Of a stretch of 64,000 bases of DNA, positions 52,483 through 62,864 are shown one piece after another. The number at the start of each line of letters is the position of its first letter. The stretch's first letter is position 1. A program made the translations under genes and the position numbers. Source of the stretch: Sporosalibacterium faouarense. GTDB taxonomy: Bacteria; Bacillota; Clostridia; Tissierellales; VENL01. The stretch is taken from assembly GCF_016765695.1 (NCBI RefSeq), contig NZ_JAETGO010000034.1:124001-188000 (forward strand), read 5' to 3'. The notes under the pieces were generated by a model. That model was not told where the DNA came from. It worked only from the letters and a program-made list of their open reading frames with translations, and did no database searches.

Positions 52483-53881
52483 TTCTACCAATTACAAATG
52501 GCTTTATTGACCGCTCTGCGGAATTATTGTCTATTTCTAAAGAACCATCTTCTAAAAAGAATTTAAAGTTTTCAAGTAATGGCTTTGTATATGCTAAAGC
52601 TTTACCAAGTGCACTTCTAGGAACAGCATTTTCTATTTCTTTATCTACATAAGATATGAACTCTTCTATTAATGGTTTAGATTTTTCAAGTCGTGCTTTG
52701 TAACGCTCTTCATAATAATTTTGTTTTTTACCATGCTGTTTTTTTAGCTCTTTTTCAATTTCATAAAGCTTTGCACAATAATTAAACCCTATTACAGCTC
52801 TTGAGGATTTTAGGGATTCTTCATCTAGATTTACTATTATTTCGTGGAATTTTCTTCTAATATGAGCTAAACAATATAGTCTTTTAATATTTTCAACTTT
52901 ATTGTATCCTGCATATCCATCCGTTTGCAGGTATCCAGAAAATACACTTAAGAACTTTTTAGGACAAGAACCTGATCTTGTTTTTTGATAATCATAAATG
53001 ATAATCGGATGATTTTCATCGGGAGACTTATAAAGCCACATATACTTTTGCTTTTTAGACTCTTTACCTTTATCATCTAAAACTTTAAGTACCGTTTCAT
53101 CAGCCTGGACATAATTTCTTTCAAGAAGCTGTTCTTTCATAAGATTATACAGCGGCTCAAGTTCTCTAGCTGCGCTAATAATCCAATTTGATAAAGTTTG
53201 TCTTGAAAGATTTACTCCCATCATATTAAAATATTTCTCCTGCCTATACAAAGGCATTGCATGCATATATTTTAAATTTATTACATGACTAAGAAGCTCG
53301 TTAGAAGCCATACTTTTATGCAGTAGAGTTTCTGGAGCCTTAGCTTGGATTATATTTGCTTTATTGCTATTTTCTTCGCATTTCTTGCAAGCGTAGCTGT
53401 AGGTTATATGCTCTTCTACATATAATTCAGCAGGTACGTATTTTAAAATTTCTTTTGACTTAGTTCCTATAACTACTAAATCATTCTTACATTCCTTGCA
53501 AGACTGCTCATTTGCATCTAATTTATGTTCGATTACTATTTTTTCTAAATTAGCTAAATTGTCTTTTTTTCCAACATTTTTAGAGGGTTTATTTCTTTTA
53601 TATGTAATTTCTTCTACAGTTGGTTCTTCTACTTTCAGATTACTATTACTTTCAGCTTCATCAAAGAATGATATTTGCATAGAATTAGTTTGTTCACTGG
53701 AAGATCCAAATATTTTTCTATTTTTATTAAGGACTTGATGCTTAAGATATGCTAACTCATTTTTTAAGTTTGCTATTTCCTTATCTTTTGCTTCAATCTG
53801 TTTTTCCATATTAGAAATTAGTTCTTCAGTTTTTTCATCTAATTGATTTTCTAAATTTATATTATTCATATTAGTACTCAT
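52483..53881 (-). pseudogene. IS66 TnpC, 5' piece
   Basis: About 466 residues remain: an N-terminal coiled coil (residues ~10-50, TEELISNMEKQIEAKDKEIA), zinc-finger-like C-x2-C pairs, and the DDE core with QADETVLKV, YLQTDGYAGY and NNSAERSIKPFVIGR. The frame runs a few codons into RIT2 and stops. The final ~75 residues are at 48832-49059. Without them the transposase is unlikely to work. Confidence 0.88.
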
Positions 53882-53970
53882 TTTTAACCCTCATTCTATT
53901 TTATCGTTAATATAATTATACCATAAAACCATTGATATTTGAACACATTCAACAGCTTTATGGTATGATT

Positions 53971-54321
53971 TTAAAAATAATTTCTTTCTTTAATAGGTTT
54001 AAATTTAGATACCGTTCTGACTTCATATCCTTTAAGTAACCATCTTAATTCTTCTATACTAACTTTTATAGCTTCATCTTTATTCATGGGCCATTTAAAC
54101 TTACTTCTTTCTAAACGGTGATAGTATAACCAAAATCCATCATCAAAATGAAGTATTTTAAGCTTGTTCATAGCTCGATTGCAAAATACAAATAAAGCTT
54201 TTTCAAAAGGATCAAGATTAAATTGAGCCCTAACTATCATACTTAATCCATCAATACTTTTTCTAAGATCCGTTGCTCCGCAAGCTAAATACACAGTGTC
54301 GACTTTATCGATATTTAACAT
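53971..54321 (-). CDS. tnpB: IS66 TnpB (Orf2) accessory protein
   Basis: 116 residues with the family signature YLACGATDLRKSIDGLSMIV, then LFVFCNRAMNKLKILHFD and GFWLYYHRLE. Needed for IS66 transposition; exact biochemical role unclear. Overlaps tnpA by 7 bp. Looks intact. Confidence 0.9.
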   Translation of the reverse strand: MLNIDKVDTVYLACGATDLRKSIDGLSMIVRAQFNLDPFEKALFVFCNRAMNKLKILHFDDGFWLYYHRLERSKFKWPMNKDEAIKVSIEELRWLLKGYEVRTVSKFKPIKERNYF

Positions 54322-54653
54322 GACTGCATAATAACCTTAAAAATATTCGATAAAGCTTCCTTATTATTACCTGGCACATGAATTGTAGCTTTACCTATTT
54401 CTATTTTTATATCAGAAGCTAAGTTAGATTTAGGTGAATTTATTTCTTCATTATTAGCTTTATTAGAAAAATTCTCTTTAAGATTAATAGCATGAAATTC
54501 AGGAGCATCGTTTCGGTTTGCTCTTTTCCTTTGATAATATAATTGATAAGGTTTTATATTGTTTTGCTTGCAAAAATCTACTATGGTTCCATCATACGAA
54601 TAAAATTTATCTAAAATATCTTGCCAGTTGATATCTGGTGCTTCACTAGTCAT
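54315..54653 (-). CDS. tnpA: IS66 TnpA accessory protein
   Basis: 112 residues: a helix-turn-helix part (WQDILDKFYSYDGTIVDFCK, then QNNIKPYQLYYQRKR) and a basic linker. First gene of the IS66 element, with AGGGAG upstream on its strand. A decayed relative is at 27788. Confidence 0.85.
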   Translation of the reverse strand: MTSEAPDINWQDILDKFYSYDGTIVDFCKQNNIKPYQLYYQRKRANRNDAPEFHAINLKENFSNKANNEEINSPKSNLASDIKIEIGKATIHVPGNNKEALSNIFKVIMQSC

Positions 54654-54748
54654 AACAGATCACTCCCTATAAGTTTTATTATCTGTTATTTTAGCAAAGC
54701 TTACTGCCGCAAACTAGGCGTCAAATCTTTTACGCTTACTTAATTTGA

Positions 54749-54911
54749 GTGTGGTTTGTATCATTTAAAATGACTATCTACAATATACTGCTCAGAATTC
54801 GTAATGCAGATGGAAGAAGAACATCGGAAAGCCGTATGAGGGAAAACTTCACGTACGGTTTGATGAGGAGGTGGTGGAAGAGATTAAATCAAATCCACCA
54901 TTTTACTCTAC
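54749..54911 (+). ncRNA. Group II intron 3' remnant (domains V-VI)
   Basis: AGCCGTATGAGGG ... CACGTACGGTTT (54829-54861) folds as the hallmark domain V hairpin. GGTGG ... CCACC with a looped AAATCAAAT and ACTCTAC end at 54911 fits domain VI and a 3' splice site. Domains I-IV and the reverse transcriptase are absent; the IS66 end lies just upstream and probably truncated it. Short ORFs across it are not real genes. Confidence 0.7.
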
Positions 54912-55031
54912 AAGTTGGATTGGATAAGTCTTATTAGTATCTAGTAGTTTAATCTGCTATGTGGCTTGAATATATTAAAATTAACTGGGTATATAAATAT
55001 TAAAGATAATAAATAACTATAGGAGGAGATT

Positions 55032-55481
55032 ATGATGAAAAACTATCTGAAGTTTGCTGGCATGATTATAACATCCACTATTATTATGTTTATCTTTAAA
55101 TATTGGAGTACATTTGAAGTTGATCATGCATTTTTTAGTGAGACTAGAGCCTATATGGCATTGTTAATGGGGGCTACAATGACTATTATTATGTTGGTAT
55201 TTATGAGACATATGCTAAAAAATAGTAAGATAAATATAGGAATTTTTCTAGGAAGTATAGCTATATTTGGTATTTCACTATTCTTACTACGTAGTCAAAC
55301 TCTAGTAGATGATACTGACTATATGCAAGCTATGATACCACATCACTCTATTGCAATATTAACCAGTGAACGGGCTGAGATATCAGATCCAAGAGTTCGT
55401 GAACTTGCCGATGAAATAATAGAAGCACAACGTAGAGAAATTAAAGAAATGAAGAAATTAATCGAAGATCTTGAAGATTAA
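55032..55481 (+). CDS. Membrane-anchored DUF305-like protein
   Basis: 149 residues after GGAGGAG. Three hydrophobic helices (about 8-22, 38-57 and 69-86) precede a C-terminal DUF305-like part: DYMQAMIPHHSIAILTSERA and a charged helix. The MxPHHxxA motif of DUF305 is suspected to bind copper or another metal through Met/His. It sits in the copper-related neighbourhood, beyond the IS66 insertion. Function inferred only. Confidence 0.75.
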   Translation: MMKNYLKFAGMIITSTIIMFIFKYWSTFEVDHAFFSETRAYMALLMGATMTIIMLVFMRHMLKNSKINIGIFLGSIAIFGISLFLLRSQTLVDDTDYMQAMIPHHSIAILTSERAEISDPRVRELADEIIEAQRREIKEMKKLIEDLED

Positions 55482-55576
55482 AGTTATAAATTACATAAAA
55501 TTATCTCAAAGAAATGATGATTATGAATCGCAGAGAGTAGAGAATTATGAATGATAGTAAATATGTAAATAATAAG

Positions 55577-55623
55577 GTGAGCTCATCCCAGATTTAGTGA
55601 CTGTTTACTATGTGATGAGCTTT
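55577..55623 (+). terminator. Hairpin terminator
   Basis: AGCTCATC / GATGAGCT with a long loop and TTTTTCTTT tail. Confidence 0.7.
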
Positions 55624-55730
55624 TTCTTTGACAAGATATACATAAAAGAAACTATAAACACAAAAGATATACTTATTACCAACATATGAGACAATAAGAA
55701 GCTATGATAACGATAGAAAGGATGATTTTG

Positions 55731-56513
55731 GTGAAAAATAATAAAAGGTTTTGGGTAGTGGGAGGATTATTATTGGTAGTTGCTTTAGTGGTAGCAATGC
55801 CCTTTGGATACAATAGATTTATGAAACCTAATTATAGATATAATCCAATGGATACAGATGAGGATAGAGAATATAACTACGGGCCAGATATGATGGAAAA
55901 TGGCGAATATCCCAATGGATATGGACCAGGTATGATGGGAAACGGTGGATATCAAAATGGATATGGTCCAGGAATGATGATGTGGGGAAATGGTTACCAA
56001 TCTAGAGAAAATGAAAACACAGAAAAAATCTCTGTACAGAAAGTAGAAGAAATAGTCGAAGAATATTTAAATAATTATAATGAAGACTTAGAAATAGGAG
56101 ATATCTTTGTGTTTACTAATACAGATTATTACGTATCCATAGAGGAAGTTGATACAGGAAGAGGTGCGATGGAGCTGTTAGTAAATCCATATTCAGGTGT
56201 GGTATATCCTGAAACAGGCCCTAATATGATGTGGAATGAAAAATATAATATGATGGGAACTGGATTTAGGGATAATAATGAGAAAAATATATCAAGAGAT
56301 GAAGCGGTAAAGATAGCTAATGAATATGTCAACAATACTTTAGGTAACAATTATTCAGTTCCAAATGAGGGTCATGAGTTTTATGGGTATTATACGTTCC
56401 ACGTTAATCAAGATGATAGTGCCGTAGGAATGTTAAGTGTAAACTACACAACTGGAGATGTATGGTATCATACATGGCATGGAGAATTAGAACAAGTTAT
56501 ATCTAAGCATTAA
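55731..56513 (+). CDS. Secreted PepSY-like protein with Met-rich repeats
   Basis: 260 residues from GTG 55731. A signal anchor (about 8-27) is followed by three repeats of NGYGPGMM/NGEYPNGYGPGMMG type, rich in Met, Gly and Tyr, likely for Cu(I) or Ag(I). The second half has two PepSY-like units (KVEEIVEEYLNNYNEDLEIG and ISRDEAVKIANEYVN). Probably an envelope metal-binding protein of the copper response. The chosen start fits the AAAGG site at 55717; in-frame ATGs at 55704 and 55722 are less likely. Confidence 0.7.
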   Translation: MKNNKRFWVVGGLLLVVALVVAMPFGYNRFMKPNYRYNPMDTDEDREYNYGPDMMENGEYPNGYGPGMMGNGGYQNGYGPGMMMWGNGYQSRENENTEKISVQKVEEIVEEYLNNYNEDLEIGDIFVFTNTDYYVSIEEVDTGRGAMELLVNPYSGVVYPETGPNMMWNEKYNMMGTGFRDNNEKNISRDEAVKIANEYVNNTLGNNYSVPNEGHEFYGYYTFHVNQDDSAVGMLSVNYTTGDVWYHTWHGELEQVISKH

Positions 56514-56522
56514 AGGTAAATG

Positions 56523-56560
56523 GTCTCAGCAAAAATAAATTGCTGAGATTTTTCTTTATC
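56523..56560 (+). terminator. Rho-independent terminator
   Basis: TCTCAGCA / TGCTGAGA with a TTTTTCTTT tail. Confidence 0.85.
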
Positions 56561-56686
56561 TTCATAATTTCTTCAAATTTGTTTATTATAATGTAATTAA
56601 ATCAAAGAGAGGTCATTTAAATAAAAAAATATAGTTGCTTAGAATATAAATGACTGAATCAAACAAAAAACAAGGAGGACAAAATT

Positions 56687-57193
56687 ATGAATAAGAGATT
56701 TGTAGCAATATTGAGTGCAGCAGTAGTTACGGTAGGTGCTATTGGTGGTGTAGCTTTTGCAAGTAGTATGAATGAAAATAATATAGAAGATAGTAAATCA
56801 GCGGTAATAGAATCAAAAGTAAATGAATCTAATATAAAGGAAGAAGATTCAAAAATAAATAATATAGTAAATAATAAGGCTAATCAAAACTATAATCAAA
56901 ATAGTGCTAACAATCCATCAAAAGATATCTATCAAGATATGATTAAAATCATGAGAGAAAATGGGTATAAAGATGCTGCAAGATATATGCAAACAGGTAA
57001 CTATGATGCTATGACAGATTATATGAACAACATATCTCAGGAAGATTATGATAAAATGATTGAGATTATGAATAATAATGGCTATGGATATATGGGTCAA
57101 ATGATGGAGTCAATAGGTAGAGAAGGAATGATAGAGATGCATAATTCAATGGGAGCTATGCATGGTAGTAGTGGTATGATGGGTGGATTTTAA
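56687..57193 (+). CDS. Exported Met-rich protein
   Basis: 168 residues after AAGGAGGA. Signal peptide 1-25 ends GGVAFAS. An Asn/Lys-rich linker follows, then a Met-rich C-terminal half (DYMNNISQEDYDKMIEIMNN, then GQMMESIGREGMIEM, SMGAMHGSSGMMGGF). Met, His and no Cys suggest Cu(I) buffering outside the membrane. Its stop overlaps the next ATG (TAATG). No named family recognised. Confidence 0.65.
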   Translation: MNKRFVAILSAAVVTVGAIGGVAFASSMNENNIEDSKSAVIESKVNESNIKEEDSKINNIVNNKANQNYNQNSANNPSKDIYQDMIKIMRENGYKDAARYMQTGNYDAMTDYMNNISQEDYDKMIEIMNNNGYGYMGQMMESIGREGMIEMHNSMGAMHGSSGMMGGF

Positions 57194-57387
57194 TGAATAT
57201 GTCAGGAATGCAAGGTGCATCAGGTGCGGCTGCTATGCCGAAAAATTGTAGTATAAAAAGCATGCATAATAATACAATGATGAAATCTAAAGAAGGAATC
57301 CAACCAAGAACTAAAGAACAAATTATTGAGAACAAACCTAAAATATACAATCCTAATGTTGGAACTAAGCTAGATATTAAAATTTAA
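57193..57387 (+). CDS. Small protein coupled to Met-rich gene
   Basis: 64 residues beginning at the ATG of a TAATG overlap. The N-terminus continues the Met/Gly style (NMSGMQGASGAAAMP) and contains one Cys and one His. It may be a separate small protein, or the natural C-terminal extension of the preceding gene after a frameshift. It ends 15 bp before a terminator. Confidence 0.4.
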   Translation: MNMSGMQGASGAAAMPKNCSIKSMHNNTMMKSKEGIQPRTKEQIIENKPKIYNPNVGTKLDIKI

Positions 57388-57401
57388 TATATCTTACTAT
57401 T

Positions 57402-57442
57402 TAAAACACAATGATCTAGATATCTTCTAGAACATTGTGTTT
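57402..57442 (+). terminator. Hairpin terminator
   Basis: AAAACACAATG-A-TCTAGA pairs with TCTAGA-A-CATTGTGTTTT, one mismatch, T-rich tail. Confidence 0.8.
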
Positions 57443-57581
57443 TAATACTTTAATCATTAATAGCTATACATGATTTTCAGATTGGAATTTATGTTATAAT
57501 ATTTAGAGGTTAATTTGACAATAGGCTTAGGTACATACTTATGTTTGGATAGTATTAACAGTTTAAAGGGGGATTATAGAG

Positions 57582-59276
57582 TTGAATAGCATAAGAAAAA
57601 AGATATTTTTAGGATTTGCAATAGTAGTTTTACTAATGGCAGGAATGGGTGCTTTTGGCTTACAGATACTAAGTGGAGTTAATAATAGTGTAAAGTCAAT
57701 GTATCATGAACAGGTAATGGGAGTAAATCTTATCAAAGAAGCACAATATAATTTAGGATTAGCACAAAGAGCTGAAAAAAATGTTTTGTTATCTGATAAT
57801 ATTAAGGATAAAAGAGAGCATTCAAAACATCTAGAGAATTTCTATTCAAATGGTATAATTAAGAATCTTAACGAATTTAAAGACATGTCCAATCATGGTG
57901 TTCAAGATGGAATAGATGGATTGATAACCAAAATAAATAATTTTAAAGATCTTCAAATGGCAGTAATAAATAATAGCATGAGTGGTAGTCAAGATGAGGC
58001 AATAAAGCTAGCTAGTAAAAGTATGGAAAAGGCTAGTGAAATAGAAACAATTATTAAAGAAATTATAGAACATAAATTAGAAGAAGCGAATAAATATTAT
58101 GAGAGTAGTCAAAGGTCATATAATAATGCGGTAAAATTAGTAATAATTGCTTTAAGTATTACCATTCTAGCAACTATTGTTATGTCAATAATATTGGCAA
58201 ACTCTATAGTGAAGCCTCTACATAAGTCTATTGAATTTGCACAAAGTTTGTCTAAGGGTGATTTGACTAAGCAGATTAATAATAAATTTAAAGATGAAAG
58301 TAAAATTCTAGTTGAAGCATTAAATGCTACAGGAAATAAATTAAAGGAAATTATGTTAAATATTAAAGAGGTTTCTAACAATGTTGATTATAGTAGTGAG
58401 CAGTTATCTACTGCCTTAGATGATTCGAATATATCTATGGATTCAATAGGTCATAGCATAAGTCAAATTGGTAGTAATATACAAGAGGTAACTAACTTAG
58501 TTGAAAATATTGAGATTAGAATGAATGATATTAGTAGCAGTTCTAGTGACATTATAGTACTTACTAAAGATATTGAAGATAACACCCGTATTCTTAAGAA
58601 TGAGACACAAAATGCTGAACAAGCTGTAGATATATTAATACATAACAACTCCGATATTGAGATGGCTACAAAAGAGGTTAAATATTCAGTAGAAGAACTA
58701 AGTAACCTATCAAAAGGTATAAGCGAGATAGTTGATATAATAGCAAATATTTCTAATCAGACAAATATGTTAGCCCTGAATGCAAATATAGAAGCTGCTC
58801 GAGCAGGTGTTAATGGACAAGGATTTAGCATAGTGGCAGAGGAAGTAAAAAAATTATCTGATGAGAGTGCTAGTGCTACAAAGAAAATAGAAGATATGAT
58901 ACTAATGGTTCAAAATCAAATTGAAAAAGTAGCTAATAATACCATGTTAACTGAAGGGAAAGTTACTGAAGGTTCAAGAGTTGTTAGTGATACGAACGAA
59001 AATATAAAGAGAGTTATGACGGAAGTAGATCATGTAATACAAAATGTAGATAAAATAAAAAGCCAGTGTGCAAACCAACATGAATACATTGAACTTATAT
59101 CAGATGTGACTAAAGGAGCAGTTGTAAATGCTCAGAAAGTAACTGATGCTGCACACCAAATCAATAGCAGCATTCAAGAACAGATTGCTACGAGTGAAGA
59201 AATAGGAGCAACATCCGAACAGTTAGCTACTATGACAGATAATCTTGATAAGATGATTAATTACTTCAAGGTTTAA
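57582..59276 (+). CDS. Methyl-accepting chemotaxis protein
   Basis: 564 residues from TTG 57582 after GGGGG. Two membrane helices (about 8-28 and 187-208) bracket a four-helix-bundle sensor domain. A HAMP domain lies at about 209-262. The signalling tip has [38 protein letters not shown], and [13 protein letters not shown] near the end. The sensor is a 4HB_MCP type, ligand unknown. No metal gene is fused; neighbourhood may be incidental. Confidence 0.92.
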   Translation: MNSIRKKIFLGFAIVVLLMAGMGAFGLQILSGVNNSVKSMYHEQVMGVNLIKEAQYNLGLAQRAEKNVLLSDNIKDKREHSKHLENFYSNGIIKNLNEFKDMSNHGVQDGIDGLITKINNFKDLQMAVINNSMSGSQDEAIKLASKSMEKASEIETIIKEIIEHKLEEANKYYESSQRSYNNAVKLVIIALSITILATIVMSIILANSIVKPLHKSIEFAQSLSKGDLTKQINNKFKDESKILVEALNATGNKLKEIMLNIKEVSNNVDYSSEQLSTALDDSNISMDSIGHSISQIGSNIQEVTNLVENIEIRMNDISSSSSDIIVLTKDIEDNTRILKNETQNAEQAVDILIHNNSDIEMATKEVKYSVEELSNLSKGISEIVDIIANISNQTNMLALNANIEAARAGVNGQGFSIVAEEVKKLSDESASATKKIEDMILMVQNQIEKVANNTMLTEGKVTEGSRVVSDTNENIKRVMTEVDHVIQNVDKIKSQCANQHEYIELISDVTKGAVVNAQKVTDAAHQINSSIQEQIATSEEIGATSEQLATMTDNLDKMINYFKV

Positions 59277-59450
59277 CAAAAATATATATTTGTGAAAATG
59301 GCGCTTGAAGAAATTAAGCACATTTTATTAGAATATACAGTTTAAGACACCGGGGTCTTAAAAAAAAGCCCATAATAAATGTAAAATGTTTCTGCCAAAA
59401 ACTATCATTATTCTACCAAAACACATCTAGTATGTGGGAACATTTTAGAT

Positions 59451-59993
59451 GTGTTAACTTTTATACTTGATTCTATAGAGTTTGTTCAATTCAATAAATT
59501 TAGCAGTTTAGTAATACTAGCTAACAATCTAATGATGAATCGGTTAATCTCAGAGATAGCCCTTACAGTACAAGAAACTATAAGGGCTTTAAGCACTTCA
59601 AGTATAAAGGTATCCCTTGGAAATATATTTGGAAGTCAATTACTGGCCCAGTATGGTCCTAATATAGATATAAATGTAACTCCAATAGGGAGGGTAAATG
59701 TAGACTTTTTTACAGAATTTGAACAATCGGGTATTAACCAAGCAAGACATAAAATATATCTAGTTGTAAAGGCAGAGGTGAAAACCATAGTACCCTTTTC
59801 ATCAAGTACTATGATGGTAGAATTAACAATCCCAATAGCAGAAACTATAATAGTTGGTAAGGTACCACCAAATTATATAAATGTTCCTGAAGATGAATTT
59901 ATGAACGTTGTACCTAATGGTGGAGAAAATTTAAAATATGCATCTCTTTCAAATATAACTAAGACTTTTAGTATTTTAGGGTCTTTAATATAA
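59451..59993 (+). pseudogene. yunB: Sporulation protein YunB, N-terminally truncated
   Basis: From MNRLISEIALTVQETI onward the ~160 residues match the conserved end of YunB: LGNIFGSQLLAQYGPNIDIN, VTPIGRVNVDFFTEFEQSGI and TIPIAETIIVGKVPPNY. The first ~90 residues of a normal YunB, with its membrane anchor, are replaced by unrelated residues. No ribosome site precedes the frame. Likely a non-functional copy or one cut by rearrangement. Confidence 0.7.
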
Positions 59994-60159
59994 TCATGTA
60001 TTGTTAAATAATGGTTTTTCAAAATTTATTGCAAAATATATATTTATTAATAGAGCTTTCATTAATTGGATATTATTTTGTATGAAATTTATATACTAGC
60101 ACATATTAATATTTGGTTTTAGCATACTATTCATAAAAGAATAGAATGAGGTGTAATAA

Positions 60160-61389
60160 TTGAAAAAACTTACTGATGTATACAATATAGATAAACTTTT
60201 ATTAGACGAAATATATAACAGAGCATCTAATAGCAAACCCCTATATGAACATCTTGGAAGTACCAAACCATGGCCAGATTTTGACCAATTTAAGTTTTTA
60301 TCAAACCAGCTTCATGAATTTATGTCCATGGAGCATACGAATATAAAAACGAAAACAACAATTGGTTCTCAGGCTAAAAGACCTATGGAAATTGATATAC
60401 CATTGATGATAACAGGTATGACATATGGTGTTATAAGTGGTGCATCAAAAATAGCTCTAGCTAAAGCTGCTGCTTTAGTTGGAACTTCATCTAATTCTGA
60501 TGAAGGTGGGTTCCAGTTAGAGGAAAGGGAAATAGCCCCTAAATATGTAGTTCAATATAATAGAGGTAATTATTGCAATGAAGAGAATCATCTTAAACTC
60601 GCAGATATGATTGAACTAAAATGGGTACAAGGAGCAAACCCAGGGACACTGGACTTTAAAAAAGCTAGTGAGATTACTGAGGAACTTAGCATACTTCGTG
60701 GATTAGATCCTGGCGAGGATTCCTATATGCCTCCTCATCACAGGAATATCTCTAGCCATAAGAATCTTAAAAAAACAGTAGAATGGTTGAAGGAAATTAC
60801 TGAGGGTGTTTCTATTTCAATCAAAATATGTGGTTCCAGAATTAAAGAAGATATAGATGTCGCCATTTATGCTAGTGCAGATGTGATTGTAATGGATGGG
60901 GCTCAAGGGGGAACCGGCGGCTCACTTCTTCTTATTGAAAATGATTTTGGACTTCCAACTATGTATTCAACTTCAATTGCTGCAGAATACCTTAAGAAGA
61001 AAGAAATGGAGGATAAGGTATCATTAATTATAGCAGGGGGTATTAGAACACCTGGGGATATAATGAAAGCCCTTGCTTTAGGAGTAGATGCGATATACTC
61101 ATGTAAACTGTTCCTTCTAGCAATAACACTTCCCATGAGTCGTGACGAAGTATTTATTAATAAACCATTACAATTAATTCATTATAATGTACCAGAGAAT
61201 TCACTATTTGATACAGATAAGGGATCTAACTCTTTAGCAAATTATATGAAAGCCTGTATGGAAGAGAAAAAAATGGGATGTGGATTATTGAGTATAGATG
61301 ATGTTCATAAACTAAATAAGAATCATATGTACTCTCTAAGTGAACAAGTTAGCAAGGCTACAGGGGTAAAATATGTAACTGAAATATAA
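60160..61389 (+). CDS. Glutamate-synthase-like FMN protein (GltB-type alpha/beta barrel)
   Basis: 409 residues from TTG 60160, 7 bp after GAGGTG. Barrel motifs: LMITGMTYGVISGASKIALA, SDEGGFQ, VQGANPGTLD, the FMN phosphate region VIVMDGAQGGTGGS and IIAGGIRTPGDIMKALALG. It lacks the glutaminase domain and the FeS cysteine cluster of full GltB, so it belongs to the stand-alone FMN-binding glutamate synthase family whose reaction is not settled. The short form (~410) is normal for Clostridia. Confidence 0.8.
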   Translation: MKKLTDVYNIDKLLLDEIYNRASNSKPLYEHLGSTKPWPDFDQFKFLSNQLHEFMSMEHTNIKTKTTIGSQAKRPMEIDIPLMITGMTYGVISGASKIALAKAAALVGTSSNSDEGGFQLEEREIAPKYVVQYNRGNYCNEENHLKLADMIELKWVQGANPGTLDFKKASEITEELSILRGLDPGEDSYMPPHHRNISSHKNLKKTVEWLKEITEGVSISIKICGSRIKEDIDVAIYASADVIVMDGAQGGTGGSLLLIENDFGLPTMYSTSIAAEYLKKKEMEDKVSLIIAGGIRTPGDIMKALALGVDAIYSCKLFLLAITLPMSRDEVFINKPLQLIHYNVPENSLFDTDKGSNSLANYMKACMEEKKMGCGLLSIDDVHKLNKNHMYSLSEQVSKATGVKYVTEI

Positions 61390-61395
61390 TGACAT

Positions 61396-61437
61396 AAAGC
61401 ATAGGATTAATATACTACATATTTTCCTATGCTTTTA
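61396..61437 (+). terminator. Hairpin terminator
   Basis: AAAGCATAGGA / TCCTATGCTTTT with a ~19-nt loop. Confidence 0.75.
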
Positions 61438-61749
61438 TAGTTTGTGATTCTTAATTAGTAATATTTCCTTTCGGATGTAAGTTTTCACACACTACATGTT
61501 GTATATCAAACGAATCTAAATAGATGCTAATCTTAACTATAATTTCTTAGTATTATATTTGGGAAATTAATTAACATGTTTTCTTTATGATTCTAGACAT
61601 AAACCTAAGTAATGAAATGAATGATAATTAGATGGATTTAGTAATATATATAACTCCGAAGTGATGTTTTGAATATGGTGGATAATATTTACTATTAATC
61701 TATATGGTATGAAATTTGCATGTAGAATTATATAGAAAGGAGATTTACT
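61438..61749. other. Gene-free stretch before rseC
   Basis: About 310 bp, AT-rich. Only the rseC ribosome site (AAAGGAG, 61736-61742) is evident. Confidence 0.5.
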
Positions 61750-62175
61750 ATGCAAAAGATAGGTCAGATTATATCTGAGAATGGTAATATTACAAAGGTA
61801 GAAATCAGACGAGTTAGTGCCTGTGGTGAAAAATGTGGTAGCTGTAGTGGTGGTTGTAGTAGTTCAGGAATGTATATTGAAGCTGAAAATCCTCTTAGTG
61901 GAAAGAGAGGTCAGTTTGTTAAAGTAGAAATTGAAACTAGCACAGTTATGAAGGCTGCCCTTTTGGCATATGTTTTTCCTCTTGTAATGCTTATATCTGG
62001 AATACTAGCAGGTTCTTTTATTCATGATAGATTAGCCTTTACCATATCTTCTGAGCTTTTTAGCTTTTTATTTGGTGTAGGTCTTATGATTATTTCTTAT
62101 GGAGTAGTTAAAATTTTTGATATTAGTTATAAATCGAAAGGGAATATTAAGTATAGGATTACAAAAGTTTTATAG
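61750..62175 (+). CDS. RseC/MucC-family membrane protein
   Basis: 141 residues. The N-terminal part has the RseC cysteine pattern CGEKCGSCSGGCSSSG (four cysteines), followed by two membrane helices at about 73-95 and 106-123. RseC is linked to Rnf complexes and SoxR reduction in other bacteria, probably carrying electrons or a metal cluster at the membrane. Here it stands alone ahead of feo genes. Confidence 0.85.
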   Translation: MQKIGQIISENGNITKVEIRRVSACGEKCGSCSGGCSSSGMYIEAENPLSGKRGQFVKVEIETSTVMKAALLAYVFPLVMLISGILAGSFIHDRLAFTISSELFSFLFGVGLMIISYGVVKIFDISYKSKGNIKYRITKVL

Positions 62176-62601
62176 ATTTAAAGCATAAGTTAATTCTTAT
62201 ATGTTTTCTTGACAAATTCAATAAGTTAAATTGTAATTATGACAGCAATAATAATTATCAATAGTATAATAATATTTTAAAATTCAAGCAAATTCCTAGT
62301 AGGGCAGCTGGTATTAAGGAAAGAATTAAAAGATAAATCACTAATAGTGATCAAGTGGTAAGTATCTAAAATATAAATGAACTTTTAGGATATATTATCC
62401 GTAGAAGTTAAATAGTGGAAACAATATTAAAGTTTGTTCTATAGTAGCATAAAATGATATTCAAAGAAATTTACAGAAAAATCTCTTGTAAATATATATC
62501 TTAAGATTAACTTTAATTATGCTAAAAATAAATATATAAAAAGTAAGTATTTATTAAAAATAAAATTTTATTTTTATAAGTACTTTTTTAAAAAACTCAT
62601 A
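62176..62601. other. Gene-free stretch upstream of feo
   Basis: About 425 bp of very AT-rich DNA. No convincing gene or RNA. Confidence 0.5.
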
Positions 62602-62620
62602 TTGATAATGATATGCAATT
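62602..62620 (+). promoter_or_regulatory. Candidate Fur/DtxR-like box
   Basis: TTGATAATGATATGCAATT resembles the Fur consensus GATAATGATAATCATTATC over its first half. It lies ~45 bp before the feo genes, where iron repression is expected. Confidence 0.45.
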
Positions 62621-62661
62621 TCAATACATACTAACTAATAAAATGTAATTTTAAATTGGAG

Positions 62662-62802
62662 GTGAAAAAAATCAATAACTTTGCAAGTATTTTAATAGGA
62701 GTACTAATAATTGGTCCAGCTCTCTGGTTCAGTGGTAAGAAGGTTTTGAAGTTAGTTAAAGGCGAAGGATGTTGTAGTAGTAGCACTAAAAGAGTTAAAT
62801 AG
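62662..62802 (+). CDS. FeoB-associated Cys-rich membrane protein
   Basis: 46 residues. One membrane helix (SILIGVLIIGPALWF) and a C-terminal GEGCCSSSTKR. These short proteins accompany FeoB in Firmicutes. GTG 62662 is in frame but touches the GGAGGTG ribosome site; an ATC at 62671 sits at better spacing, so the true start is unclear. Confidence 0.6.
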   Translation: MKKINNFASILIGVLIIGPALWFSGKKVLKLVKGEGCCSSSTKRVK

Positions 62803-62864
62803 ACTAAAATAGGAGAATTACTATATAAATAATTTTAAAATTTATGCTTAGGAGGATGAATGTA

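Larger units (their letters stand above)
48735..54739 (-). mobile_element. IS66-family element split by RIT element 2
   Basis: The ends carry inverted repeats starting GTAAGCGT (48735; 54739 on the complement). Genes on the minus strand: tnpA, tnpB, tnpC. tnpC is cut at the codons for GR|KNWLFS and its two halves lie 3.4 kb apart, with a full recombinase trio between. No clear 8-bp target duplication is visible, so the IS itself is old or its ends have drifted. Confidence 0.85.

Noticed and set aside
54749..54937. Short ORF containing RRTSESRMRENFTYG
   Set aside because: This is the group II intron domain V/VI read as protein, a frequent false gene.
59343..59364. Hairpin TAAGAC/GTCTTA after the chemoreceptor gene as terminator
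   Set aside because: It is followed by A rather than T residues on the coding strand, so a terminator call is not supported.
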